Positions 47,683-59,720 of a DNA stretch of 64,000 bases are shown here, piece after piece; the stretch's first letter is position 1; every line of letters starts with the position of its first letter. The notes under the pieces were generated by a model, which was given only the letters and a program-made list of their open reading frames with translations, ran no database searches and was not told where the DNA came from. The stretch is from Membranipora membranacea (lineage: Eukaryota > Bryozoa > Gymnolaemata > Cheilostomatida > Membraniporidae), in assembly GCA_914767715.1 (NCBI GenBank), contig OU612074.1, positions 18,958,062-19,022,061 on the forward strand. Reading direction: 5' to 3'. Made by a program: the position numbers and the translations under genes.

Positions 47683-50600
47683 TCATTCTATTTCCTCATA
47701 GCAGTCATTGGTATCGTGCCTTTCCTGACTGCCTGATGTGTGTTCAGGCACAGCATACTCATGTGAAGGTAGATTATTCAGACACAACTCTTCATACTGT
47801 GGGTGCTGCTGGGTTCCAGTAGGATCTCTGTCTGCTGTTTTATTCGATTGTTCCTCGAGAGTGTTTCGATTCAATCTGGAAAGTCTTACTTTCAGACAGA
47901 AAACGATGAGCAAAATTCCTGTTATCACTAGAGCCAGAATGAATATGCCTGTCAGAACAGGGACTGAAAAGAGAAAGATCCTATCTCAAGAGTTGCAAGG
48001 TTTCTAATTTTAGCCAAACTTATCACATAATCACTATTTTAAAGTTACCAAAGTATCACATGTGTATTCTTACCTATAATATCTCTTTGGCATAGTAGTG
48101 TATTACCTAACCACTCCAGGCCTTTGTGTGTCTTTGTACATGTGTACAGTCCATCTCCTGAGGTAACTTTGGTATTACACTGGTAATAAACTTGTGAGCC
48201 CTCCCTGTCACTGTCAGAGGTTCTTACCAGTTCGGCATTATCGATTACCGGCAGTTCTCCACAGCTTTCTTCAGATGCTACAAAAAAAGTAAACTGGATG
48301 TGTTACAAACCATAGCAACGGATAAACTCTGGCTCAACTAGTAATACCAGTTTAGCTCATGCAGGTTCCAAAAGAGCGAGATTATTCGTCAGGTTAGGAA
48401 TTAGGCTTTGATATTTCACCAACATTCCTGTCACATCACTGATAAATTAACCGACGATTTAATTATCTAAGGGGAGAAACTGACCAAACTGAATCGGCAG
48501 TTTGAAAGTTTTAGCCTAGGTACCTTGGTATGGAAAGGGGGGGGGGGGGGGGTAGCTTAGAACACAAAGTACACGTCTCGCTCATAAATCATACTGCTCA
48601 CTAGCCAGTCTGCAGACTGCTTTTTAAACCGATTGTGCAAGCATTTTCAATCGATTGACAGGTAATTTACTCATAAACACATATAGCCCGGCCTGGATAA
48701 ACTTATTATGATTGGCATCACTCAAGCAACTATGTACTGACATGTTGGGTTCTTTGCTGTGACTTGGGAGGTGCATATATTCAGGTTCATAGGTACGTTA
48801 AAAATTTTGGCTAAAATCACAAGGTCCCAATGCTCTACACACCCTGAAGAATGGGCAGCAAATGAATGCAACATTGAGGGCAAGGCTGCATTATCGGGGT
48901 CAATCTGCTGTCAGTTTGAAGGCATGTAGGAGGAAACCTAGACTACTAGTAAAGCCTAGTAGTCAACGAATTGTGGTGAAAATCGAACCCAGGGCCTTCA
49001 ATGATCAAACCAATCTGGTATTAGATGGACTATGACTGTCAAGCTTATTATAGTAACTACAGATTATGCACGTCGTCACATTTTATTAGTGTATTAATAT
49101 GAAAATTATCGTACATACATACCATTACTAACAACTTGAACTGTGTTGATACATCCGGATCTCATGTAGGTGTGGTTCCCGACAGGAAGTTCAATTTCTG
49201 TGTCAGGTGCTATCCTAACATTAGCTTTCTCTATCTGCAATGTAACATAAACGGTTCTGTTTCTATCCAGGCATAGATCAGATGTGCTAGAAGGCGGTAT
49301 GTTAGGCGATGGAATTGATAGGGTTGCTGGGGGCTCCGCGGTCGAAGCTAAATCTAAAATATTAAACAAAAATCTTTACATTGGGATTACGCCAAATGCA
49401 AAGCAAGCAAAAAATAAACACAGTATCCCTTGACATATTAAAAGTAGTGATTGGCGAGTTCGAGTTCAAAACTCGTTGGGGCGAGTTTGTGTGGGTGAGT
49501 TTGTGTGGGCTCTATTTCGAGTTCAGGCCATCGGGCAAAAACGAGTTGGCAATAATAGGAGTTATCATTACACTGACATTGAGGGTGTAACTCCAAAAAA
49601 GATGTTAAACTAAGGAAATGATGTTTCACAACTAATAGACCCAGAGGGTAAAACATTGACCTACTGTATTAATTCATATTTATAGCGCCCAACCAAACTG
49701 GTGAACCAACTAGTTGAATGCATATTCACAGTAGACATGGACATACATTAACACGCTGTTTCTCGAAAACCGCCATATTTGTATGATTATACAGAACTCG
49801 AACTCGCTCGAACTCGACTCGAAAATTTCAGTATAAGCTCGACGCGATCATCATCACTGCTGATTTGCCCATACTAATTAAAAGTATACATCATGAGCTG
49901 CTTGTGAAATGTGTTAAATATCAATTTAAAAACTTTGAACTGATGTGTCAGGTTCTGAGATATGACTTTGGAAGGTAACTATATTACCAGTCCAAAAATT
50001 AACTGTAAGGGACGTGATATGGAACTGGAGCTAACTTTCACATGTTTGTTTAATAAGTGACAAGGAACTGAAACATAACCTCGGGGAAGATTGAGGAACT
50101 TGGTATGTACATATCAGCTTATAATCGATCTTATTGGTCAATTTTGATGTCAGACAGGGTTTAATTATCATGTCAAGATTTAAATTGGGGCTGTTATAAA
50201 ATCACTGACTTTTCAGCATAGTGGCCAAAATAACAAGGAAGTATTTCAAAATCATTAAGTGAATTTCAAATAGCGTACAGTGCTTTACACTGTTATGTAT
50301 GAGTGTCTTGAAGGCAAATTTCTTCACACATGAGCATCAGAAAATTAGTTGGCAAGGATTGACAAAGAAAACCGCACCAGTATGAGCCAGTGGCCTTTCT
50401 TGTCATTTGCAAATATCTATTTAATCTTTGTGAGGGGAGGGATCTACTTTACCTACTGAAGCTTATTTGTCAACATTCCGCGGAAATGCATTCATAAATG
50501 GTGTGTTGAAAGATGTTCCTAAACAAAAGCCACATACTTGAACAACACTACACAGCCTAGGCGCAACCTTCACATTATCTGTTGATCATATATGTGTGTT

Positions 50601-52576
50601 AAAATATTCACTCATACCGTTACTGATGACTAGAACTGACTTGATAGAGTTAATGTGAGGTTTGGGATGGAAGGAAAATCCAAAACAAAAAATTCAAAAA
50701 TCTTCATGCCAGAATTTCGCTTATTGCAAAGCTTATTAAAAAAATATACACATAATCCTTTAGAGGCTTAGATAATAAAATTTATAAACGGAGAACTGTT
50801 AGGGAAAAACATTTTGAGAATTAAATTACCCGTTCAAATGATAGCACTTGATGAAAAGCACTCAGGCAACTCCAATTTTCCCTTCTGTATTGAGTAGGGT
50901 AATAAAGTATCATTTTAAGTTCATGTTTCTCTCCAATTGGTAGTCATTTATATAATAGTACGGACCTGAAGTATCAAATTTGGTGTTACCATTAGGTTCT
51001 GTGTGTAGTTTTAAAATAGATAATGATAGCAAGCCTGTGCAAGTTATTATCGCTTTCTCATAGATTTTGTCAGGATCACGGAGGATACTTCGCATAAGAA
51101 AAAGATTGTGTCAGTTACCTAGAATTTTCTGCAGCACCTATGATTTTGAGTTTATCTGTAGGCAGATTAATATACCCTTCAAAATATTGAAGTTTTGAGT
51201 CAGTCAACTTACAAGGGAACTGCAGAATTTGTCCAGATTCTCCGATGTACAGTGAGTCATTGGTCATGAGTAGTGAGTATGGAAGGTTGAGTGTTATGCA
51301 TCCTGAGCAAATGTTGATTGTGCTGATATTGTCATCGTTCATATCCACTAGTCTTATATTACCCACTGGGTTTTTATTAGTTCCATCAGCCACAAGGAAT
51401 ATCCCGTACCCAATAAACAGAAGATTGCGTGGGGAGTGAAAGTTCGAGTCGGCTTGACTGCCATCAACTGTGGTGCCAATAAATTTCCTTCCAGCAATGT
51501 GTGTAACTGCTTTATTGTAGTAATTTATTCGGTATAAGACGCTGCCAGAAATCACATATATGTCACCATTTTCACGCTGTGTTATGAATGGCATGCGTCC
51601 CCCTGTATCTAAAAAGATTCCAACATTACCATTGTTTATTGAGGCTGATCTCACAACTCTGCTGTCATTAGTGAATAATATCTTCTCTGGATCCTGATTG
51701 TCTCTGATCACACAAGACACAGTGTATATGGGAGGTTTTCTTGGTCCATATACATCCCGCCAGTGGTGTGGGTAGTAGTCATCAGCTTGCCCACATTCTC
51801 CGGTGAAGGCAGAAGTTGAGCCATTTCTCCTGTGAATCATCCTCATGCAATCCCTGTCACCGGGTGTCTCGGCGGCTATTATGCGATCGAGAGATACCTG
51901 GGCAAATCCTGTTATCCCATAAAAAAGAGCGTCCTCACCAACACCCTCCCTATAGCCCCAGTTTGAACTATTCCCTGCTATGACTGTTGTAGTCACTCCA
52001 TCGGAAGTTTTGAGTGCGCTGTAATCAGTGTAGATGATGTTCCCAGGTCGATAATTGTCCAGCTCAAGGTGATAAACCAAGGATTGGTCAGTTAAGGTGG
52101 CAAATGTTTGCGACTTTGAGTCCTCTAGCCTAAGAAACGTAGAATTATTCAAATTTAAACTATTTGAAAAAAAACATATTTATACCGATACCGATAGGAA
52201 TTGATGAAGTGGCACAGTAGTTTTACAACTGAACTAGTTGAGAAAACTTATGCGGAGTGGAATATGACTTGTGATGTGGTTGTGGGTATTGGGGAGACCA
52301 TGCCGATATTGTCGAGCACACGCCAAGAACTTAGTTTAAACTCAACACCTTACCTCTTCACCAGTTGCTGTGTTTTCTGATCCATGCATGTCACTGTGAG
52401 AAGCCTCAGCCAAATCACCAACTGGTAAACGAAAAAAAACATTACCTTATAATAACAATGAGATCAATATAAACATCAACCTTCTTACAATGATGTAGTA
52501 ACAAATGAGAGTAAAATAAGGTGTAAGCAAGACAGAGACAGGTTAAAAATCTTACCAACACAAATCCAATGGCCAT
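47683..52576 (-). CDS. NHL-linker-CCP single-pass membrane receptor-like protein
   Basis: Best-preserved family member: six exons, 573 residues. Exons 52576-52556, 52421-52354, 52129-51213, 49353-49123, 48277-48074 and 47963-47683 (stop TGA) all have GT/AG borders and compatible phases. Signal peptide MAIGFVLLVIWLRLLTVTC. NHL-like region residues about 31-335 (GYREGVGEDALFYGIT near 88; VDGSQADSNFHSPRNL near 262). Linker domain of 77 residues starting Pro/Ser/Thr-rich, with DLCLDRNRTVYVT and a second cysteine near its end. One CCP domain with four cysteines. TM helix about 484-505 (LALVITGILLIVF), then basic residues. The cytoplasmic tail has QYEEL, EYAVP and CYEEI. YEEL and YEEI are YxxL/I motifs 28 residues apart, too far for a canonical ITAM, but could serve as SH2-docking or endocytic signals. 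Ligand unknown. A linker-exon relic lies in intron 3 near 50605-50690. Confidence 0.85.
49453..49850. repeat. Inverted GAGTTCGAGTT-rich element in intron 4
   Basis: Left part carries repeated GAGTT(T/C) words on the plus strand; right part (49791-49821) carries the complement GAACTCGAACTCGCTCGAAC. Probably a fold-back repeat. No coding value. Confidence 0.5.
50605..50690 (-). pseudogene. Relic linker exon
   Basis: The end of a linker exon (GTTCTAGTCATCAGTAACG followed by a GT donor on the minus strand) is fused directly to a remnant of its beginning, so the middle is deleted. Sits in intron 3 of the 47.7-52.6 kb gene. Confidence 0.55.
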
Positions 52577-52652
52577 TTCTCAGTCAAACTAAGACTGCCG
52601 ATACTCTACATAAACCCTGCAGCCTTCTTGAAGTTCAACTCTGTAATGACTA

Positions 52653-52659
52653 TTATATA
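52653..52659 (-). promoter_or_regulatory. TATA-like box of the 47.7-52.6 kb receptor gene
   Basis: TATATAA on the minus strand, about 80 bp upstream of the ATG. The 5' flank from 52500 to about 52690 is nearly identical to 11590-11780. Confidence 0.45.
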
Positions 52660-52699
52660 AACATGAACTTCCTTGTCTTATCATGCTGACATAAATATC

Positions 52700-53840
52700 T
52701 GACAATAGCATTAATTTTCATCATGTCAAGTATTGCTCCAAAATCACTCAACAGGCTTAATCTTCATGGATGGATACACATTTGTTTATTCGGGTAAAAA
52801 CAGTGCTGTTCACTAGCCCATCTGCAGACTGCTTTTTAAACTGATTGCGCAAGCATTTTTGCACAAACAGAATGAATGGCAAAACACATATAAACAGTAA
52901 AAGCACAGCCTGGATAATCTAATTAAGATTGCATTGCTCAAAGAACTTTGGACTGATATGTCAGTTTCTTTGATGTGACATGGGAGGTAACAATTAGTAC
53001 TCGTCTCAAAAATTTATGTAAGCAAAATGAAGTGGAACTGAAACTAAATTCTGTTAATTTAATAAAAAACAAGGAACTGAAACATAACCTCGGGGAGGAT
53101 TGAGGATCTTGACATGTACATATCAAATTATACTCAATCTTATTGGTGGATCTTGATCGCATTATTGATCGGATGTAAGAGAGTGTCAAATTAACTTGAC
53201 AAGATATAAATTGGAAGCTGTAATAAAGTCATGCTAAATCTATAGTATGGAGGGCCGACATGACAAGGAGGTTTGTTAAATATTTAGAAATTGATTAGTG
53301 TACTCCATTAAGTTTCCAGAGATGGATAAGGTAGAGCTTATATTCAACCTACTTGAGGCCAAATACCCAAGCAGTTTATTTTGTATGGAGTTAGCCTTCT
53401 TATGAAGAAATGGGCAACTCCGTACAAATGTGTTTTGTTTATTATTTCAAATTTTTCAAATGTTTTGTTTTCAACTTCAACCTTGAGACGCTAGGTATTA
53501 ACTCACTCAATTGATGGCTCATGTTTAAGATGCCTTCTTGACATTAGAAATCAGATTTATTTCATGTAAAGTTTGTGACGCTGTGAATGATTGTTGATTG
53601 TTGATTGTGAAAGAATTGTTTGTTGTGAGCGACGTCGCGCAAGCAGCTGGACGAACAAAATTGCTCTCTGACTTTTTACAAAAACCAAAGATAATCAATT
53701 GAGTTCATTAGATGAATGAGGCAAAGAGAAAGAAGGTTTACGCACTTCATGCAGTAGCATCTGGGAGAACAACATGAATTTATAAAAACTGGCTGCAGTG
53801 TAACGATGCAGTAAATAAGGTGAGCGGCGCTTCCTTCAAC
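52700..53840. other. 5' flank of the receptor gene and spacer
   Basis: Contains the shared family stretch (TTTGGACTGATATGTCAG, about 52950-53200) also found at 7775, 41165, 49930 and 61870. No exon recognised. Confidence 0.45.
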
Positions 53841-53864
53841 GGATTTCGATCTCTGGAAGATGCT

Positions 53865-53894
53865 GAATTTCGGTGTATGCATACACCGAAATTC
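53865..53894. repeat. 30-bp perfect palindrome
   Basis: GAATTTCGGTGTATG followed by its exact reverse complement, just 50 bp before the LINE ORF1 start. Could be an insertion footprint or a cruciform-forming site. Confidence 0.9.
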
Positions 53895-53943
53895 TTCAGA
53901 TATATTATCCCAGACTTCACTGTGTTCAGATATTACCAACAAT

Positions 53944-56662
53944 ATGGATTTAAATCAACATTTATCTCAACAACCTGAACCTTCAGGTTTACAACTGTCT
54001 TCTGCCGAGAGAGAAATTATACAAGATCTCAACAACATGTCTAAAGTTGAGATGATGAGTGAGATCTTGTGTCCGTGTATCATGCTTAGTCAGCATAATG
54101 ATTTTTTAAAAAGGATGAAAAGAAAAATAAAAGACATGAAACGCAATTCTGCTATATGCAAATGCAGCGACTTTCAAGATACCATAACACAAATGAATCA
54201 CAACTATTAAGGCTAGAAGATAAAATCGCTGGTAATGCAAAGCAATCTACCAATTTTACGTCAGGTCAAAACAATCATCCTAGTACAAATACTAATCAAC
54301 CTACAAATGCCTGGGTTGGAAAGCAACTTAGGAATGCACAAAAAGGAAGTAACTTTACTTACTATAATTGAAAACCCAATGTTCGTAATGCAACGCCCAG
54401 TGTTCATTATGCAACACCATGTGCTCATAATCAATCACCATCTTACCAACACAGAACACAAATGAATGCAAAACAATGTGTAGTTTTGTACAAAATCACT
54501 CCTGTGGAAGCTTCATCTGTTGAAAACCATGACATAAGAGCCGCCATTAGTAATATTTTTGGGACAGTTATAATGGACTTTACAAACCGGTATAATTTCT
54601 CAAGCAGCAAACCTAAATTTATGATACAATTATCATGTGAGAAAGATCAACACCTTTTGCTGAAATCATGGGAAAATTGAGTTCTAGGTAACGCCAGAAT
54701 TTGCTCAACTGAAACACCAGATACACGCCCTTATGTGATAATAAGAGATATATTTCTTTTGCCCATTTGAAGATTTGTGGAATCACTTCAAAAATTGATG
54801 AAATGAGACACATATTGTCTACTTACAATGTTTCAATTTTTGGTTTTGAAAACAAACCAGATACCTTTAATTAAATTCCATCATATGATATGATAAGAAG
54901 AGATAGGAAACATCAACCTGGGGGTGGTGTAATCTGCTATATAAAGCAGGGTATTCAATATGAATTAATCAATGATTTCGATCACATAATTGATGAATCT
55001 ATTACCATTAAAATTTGTCATAAGGCGGCTCATGCTTTCTGAATTTCCTTCATTTATCCTCCTCCGAACTCGTTGATTCACCAAATGACTCTTTGAGACA
55101 CTATCTAGACTGTGGCGCCAAGCACACAGAAAAATTCATCATTCTTGATGACTTTAATGTCAATCTCTTATAAAATTGGCTACTTTTTCTTTCTAGATTT
55201 TATTAAAGAAACGGTGCATGAGCCAACACGTGTCAGCGAAAATTTATCTAGCCTGCTTGATCATAATTACACAAATAAGCATTGCAACTTACGACATACC
55301 TCAGTATTAAAAACAGCTGTAAGTTATCACTATCTCACATATAGCATAAGATAAAGAGGTGTTATCCAAAGTGTAAAAAAATTCAAAATATGCTAGAATG
55401 ACCCTAGAATATGTACACAGATTTTTCAGATGTTAACTGGGATATCATTCGATGTCTCAGGTCATCTAGTGAGATGATAGAAAGTTTACATCAGTTGTTT
55501 CTGATGGCAGACCCAGACGATCTGTATTTATATGCCATCATAAATATCCACAGTCTCTGGAGCAACTTTGTAGGAGTGACTAAGGTATCATTCAAGAATG
55601 GTGCCATAGAAATCGGATGACCATAAATGTAGAAAAATCCCATTACTTTGTTTTTGGCTATGCAAAACATAAATTGGATTTAAAATTCTCAAATACTACC
55701 CTGTTATAATCTTCTACTACCAAACTATTCGAGTTTACAATTAGTGATTCACTGCCATTTGATGATCATATTGAATATATAAAAACTGAAATACAAAAAA
55801 AAAATTTGCTACAATTATCCAGACCTTTTTTAACCAAACAATCTGCCAGACAGTTTTATTTTAAATTCATACACTGCCTCCCCTAGAAAGCTAAATACAG
55901 TGGCATAAAAACACTATAATTGAGTGATCCATGTCAGAATCAGCTCCTCTGGGAATTCCATTTGCTAATTATATGCTTTGAATCGCTGTGGGAGGAGCTT
56001 ACAGCACCCCTCCTGGTACTGCTTCGGATAAGCCTCTGACTTTTGCCTCCCCTACCATTTTTTCTCAACTACAGCCCCTGGAAGTAGTGATGCAACAAGT
56101 TTAACTTCTCTTGACCTTAACATTTATACTCTGGGTACAGCTGAACTTGTAGATAAACTGTAGCCAACACTGCTCACTGCCTACATCAAAACTGTCAGAT
56201 ATTACCATCAAAGTTAGTATGCACGTGTTATGCAGGTACTTGGCATGCAGGTGAGACTCCGAATAACACACTACATACACAAACTAGAGCTTTGATCTCA
56301 TAGAGCCTAAGTGATGCCTTAATGTTGTGATATTTATTTATTTCTTTATAGAGGTTTTCTTAAAAGTGTACAGATAACAAAATGAATTCTATTATAGGTA
56401 ACTTGTTGACCTCTGAAAACAGCATAAAAAAACAAATTAAGCATACTACCAAAGATAAACACAAAATTAGTTATAATTAATAACATGTGACAATATTGGG
56501 TAGGATTTATGAAATAAAAAAGTATTGACGAAAAATAAGTTCGGATAATAGTGTTGCAGGTGACTAGCCGCAGAATAATATTGGGTAAAGATATAAATGT
56601 TCAATCTATGAGTTTACTGTACCATGTTCCAGGTGAATTAAAAGTCAGAAGAGTTTTAGCTG
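53944..56662 (+). mobile_element. LINE (non-LTR retrotransposon) with ORF1, decayed
   Basis: The longer of two related copies. ORF1 starts at ATG 53944 (MDLNQHLSQQ), continues through a charged, coiled-coil-like stretch, shifts frame near 54200 and resumes with RLEDKIAGNAKQ, then CVVLYKITP and SSKPKFMIQLSCEKDQHLLL, typical of an ORF1 RNA-binding C-terminus. The EEP endonuclease region (GGGVICYIKQG, EPTRVSENLSSLLDH) and RT thumb follow with many stops. Much of the RT core is missing. The 3' part aligns with the left copy up to 56662. Confidence 0.75.
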
Positions 56663-56689
56663 ACACCTTTGACACCTTCATCACCTTTG

Positions 56690-57580
56690 CTCAGTTTTTG
56701 CTTCACATGGCAGTATGCAGTATTACATCAGCAACACTTTTGTGAAAGTTTGATCTTTACCACAGTAAACCCTCATTTTTACCCAGCTTAGCTATTCATC
56801 CATTTAAATGGTGTTACATTACCCCTCCCAACTATCAATGATCTAACTGACTATATGTATGAAAAATCTTATGCTAGGCGTCTACTCTTAGTAAAGAGAG
56901 AGGACAACTAGAAAAATGTAACCATTTTGGTACCGACCCAAGCGTGATCAAATGAGTAAGTATCAAATATTAGTGATTAGTGTCTGTTCTGATCATGACC
57001 ACAAATACAGGAGGTCTACTGTGTTCTTGCACGCAGTATTAAGATCCCCCTCCGCCTCTTCAAAAAAATAGTAGCCGGCAACGGTAGGTAAGGGTAAGTG
57101 GTACTACCCAACGCAAGTCACCTGCGCTTAAGGGAGGCCTGTGGAATATGGCAGTCAAATAAGACGTAGAGCATAGAGGAAAAAAGATGTAACGATTCAG
57201 GGGAATCAGCATGGCACAGCAACTCCAGAAAACACAAAATGGCATCGTGAGGTATCATGTTTCGATTGAAACAAAGTTTACCGGCAAAATCTACTACATA
57301 GGTATTGCTAAGAGTCTTGAACGGTGGCTTTAATTGCAATCATATTTCAGTCACAGGTAGGTAACCAGCAGAATATTGTGAGATATATGATTTTCTGCTG
57401 TATAATCGCATTTAGTATGATCATCTCACTATCTTCTTGTATAGAATAGCACCAACAGCGCTGAACAGTTGGAGAAGTAAAATATCCCTACTCAGTACAT
57501 AACAGTCTTGCATTTAAAGCGATCATACATTGAACTGATCTTGTCTGTTGGCATAGATGTGGCGTGACTGCTTGACTAAC
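56690..57580. repeat. Copy of the segment seen at 42755-43537
   Basis: Carries the uninterrupted version of the region that holds the P-like element in the other copy. No genes recognised. Confidence 0.55.
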
Positions 57581-58179
57581 AACACAGTTACCACAAATCA
57601 GGACTATAAAGGAGTTAATGAAATTCATGTATAGAACAAGTACATGGTTACTTGTTACTGTTACTAGGCCACTTAAACTCTGGCACTGCAGCAAAATGCC
57701 ACACAGTACTAGGCTACAGCTGACAGTGGTTTGAGGGTAGAACTACTGACTTGGAAACATACTTTTACTTAAAGCTTCAATGCAGGTGCCATCATTAGCA
57801 GCAATAAACAGACATCAATGTGATTATTGAGGTTTTTTTTTATTATTGGAAAAAATTACGATAATTTACAATTGATTAGAAGTATCATGAAGCTAGTGTG
57901 TTTTCAATTGCTTTTCAGAACCATAATGGGAACAAGTCCAATTAGGCATTCTCTCTTGGGGAGAATACAGGTGTAAAATTCACATGGGCATATGTTATGA
58001 AGAAATGAGTAATGAAAAACTGAGAATAGAAAAACTAGACTACCTAAAAGGGCATAAATATGTACTGATGATACTATCATCGTACGATAAGCCACTTGTT
58101 GGAGGTTGGTTGCAATATTTCACAATGAAGATTATGATAAGATTCTTTTGGATCACTCTGGAGTTCCGTAGCTTTCATC
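57581..58179. other. 3' flank sequence of a receptor-family tail exon
   Basis: Aligns by eye with 47140-47690, the 3' flank of the complete receptor gene. No exon. Confidence 0.5.
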
Positions 58180-58755
58180 AGTATCATGCCTCTCTCGACG
58201 GCCTGATGGGTGTTCAGGCACAAATACTCATTGGAGGGTAGATTATCAGACACAACTCTTCATAAGTTCATAAGGTAGGAGGTGTGATGTTCCAGTATGA
58301 TCCCTGTCTGTTGCATTATTTGATTATTGATTGAGGGTGTTTGGATGTGAGCGGGCAAGTCTTCTCTTCACACAGAAAAGAATCAGCAAACTTCCAGTGA
58401 TCACAAGAGCCGATACAAATATGCCAGCCAAAGCAGGGACTGAAAAATAAAGGATCATATCTTCACTTATTTAGCTGCCACTCGATTAAATACTACAATA
58501 CTTTCAAGGTTCTATACCAAAATATCATGTCTGTGTGTTCATACCTACTATATCTCTTTGGCAGAGTAGTGTGCTTCCGGACCACTCGAATCCTGTGAAT
58601 GTATTTGCACATTTGTACAGTCCATCGCCTGAGGTAACTTTGGTGTTATACTGGAATAAATCTGTGAGCCCAGTCTGTCACTGTAAGAAGTACCAGAAGT
58701 AACCAGTTTGGCATTCTCTATTACCGGCAGTTCACCACCCCTCTTCAGATACTAG
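58180..58755 (-). pseudogene. Receptor-family 3' end (CCP plus TM), degraded
   Basis: TM exon starts at 58439 with an intact helix and basic stop, but a TAA follows LNQ, ending the tail early. Further on the YEEL motif is replaced by PYELM and another stop. The CCP exon (about 58745-58552) lacks bases in several places. It is the counterpart of 1086-1699. Confidence 0.7.
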
Positions 58756-59720
58756 AATACATATATACAATACAATGTATATGAAGAATGTATTTTTGTA
58801 AGACGTTTGACTGTTTTATGCACAATTCCTATTCTACCCATTGTGAGATTTCTATATATTGATATTTGATTGTTATAATAGAAGATAAACAGAGTGCCAG
58901 ATCATGTTTTCATAGCAATATCAATATCTTCATGCCACCACAGACTTGAGCTGCTTGTTGTATTTTAGCTGATTGTTTTTAAATTTAGTCTGACCGATTG
59001 TGTGAATTAAAATCGGCCTAATCATTTTAATTTTGGGTATTGCAAAGCAGCAAAAGTCATACAATTTCACAGATATAAATTACCACAGCAATTGATTTGG
59101 ATTCAAAGAATGAGACTGACAAGCTCACAGATTTACTGATGGCTCTATTTATCACATGAGATTTCATGAAACAATATTTGATATTCTAGTATTGTCCTCT
59201 CTTTGAGTAAATGGAAACGACTACATGGATTGGTAAGAGTGCTGGTTAAAAAAGGAAAAGAATTCGAAGTCAAACAGATGTCATGCGCAGACACTGAGAT
59301 CTACAGTTGTACCATTTAAACATCCTGCAAATGACTGACAGCCTCAACGCAGGTGCATTCATTACCAACAATCACAGACAGTTAAACAATTAATTATATT
59401 TTTATTGTGCTAATTAGAACTCGTACTATAATTGATACTACACGTCTCTTGAAGCTAAAGGATTTTTTGCTACCTAGATGAGGAGAAGTCAAATGCTCGC
59501 TCCTTGATGGTGCTATGTTTTTTGAATAGTGAGTAGGCCTAATGAAAAGACAGAGTATAAAAAGTTTTGTCCAAAAAAGGCAAAAATATGTAACAGATAA
59601 AACTAACATAATAAGAACAGTCACTTGTTGAAGGCTCGTTGTAGTATCTAAAATTAAAGATATGGTCAGTTTCATTTGGACCATTTTAGAACATAATAGT
59701 TTCATAACGTTTAGTGTCAG

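Noticed and set aside
47683-47963. Canonical ITAM in the receptor tail
   Set aside because: YEEL and YEEI are 28 residues apart and the intermediate YAVP ends in Pro, so the ITAM spacing is not met.
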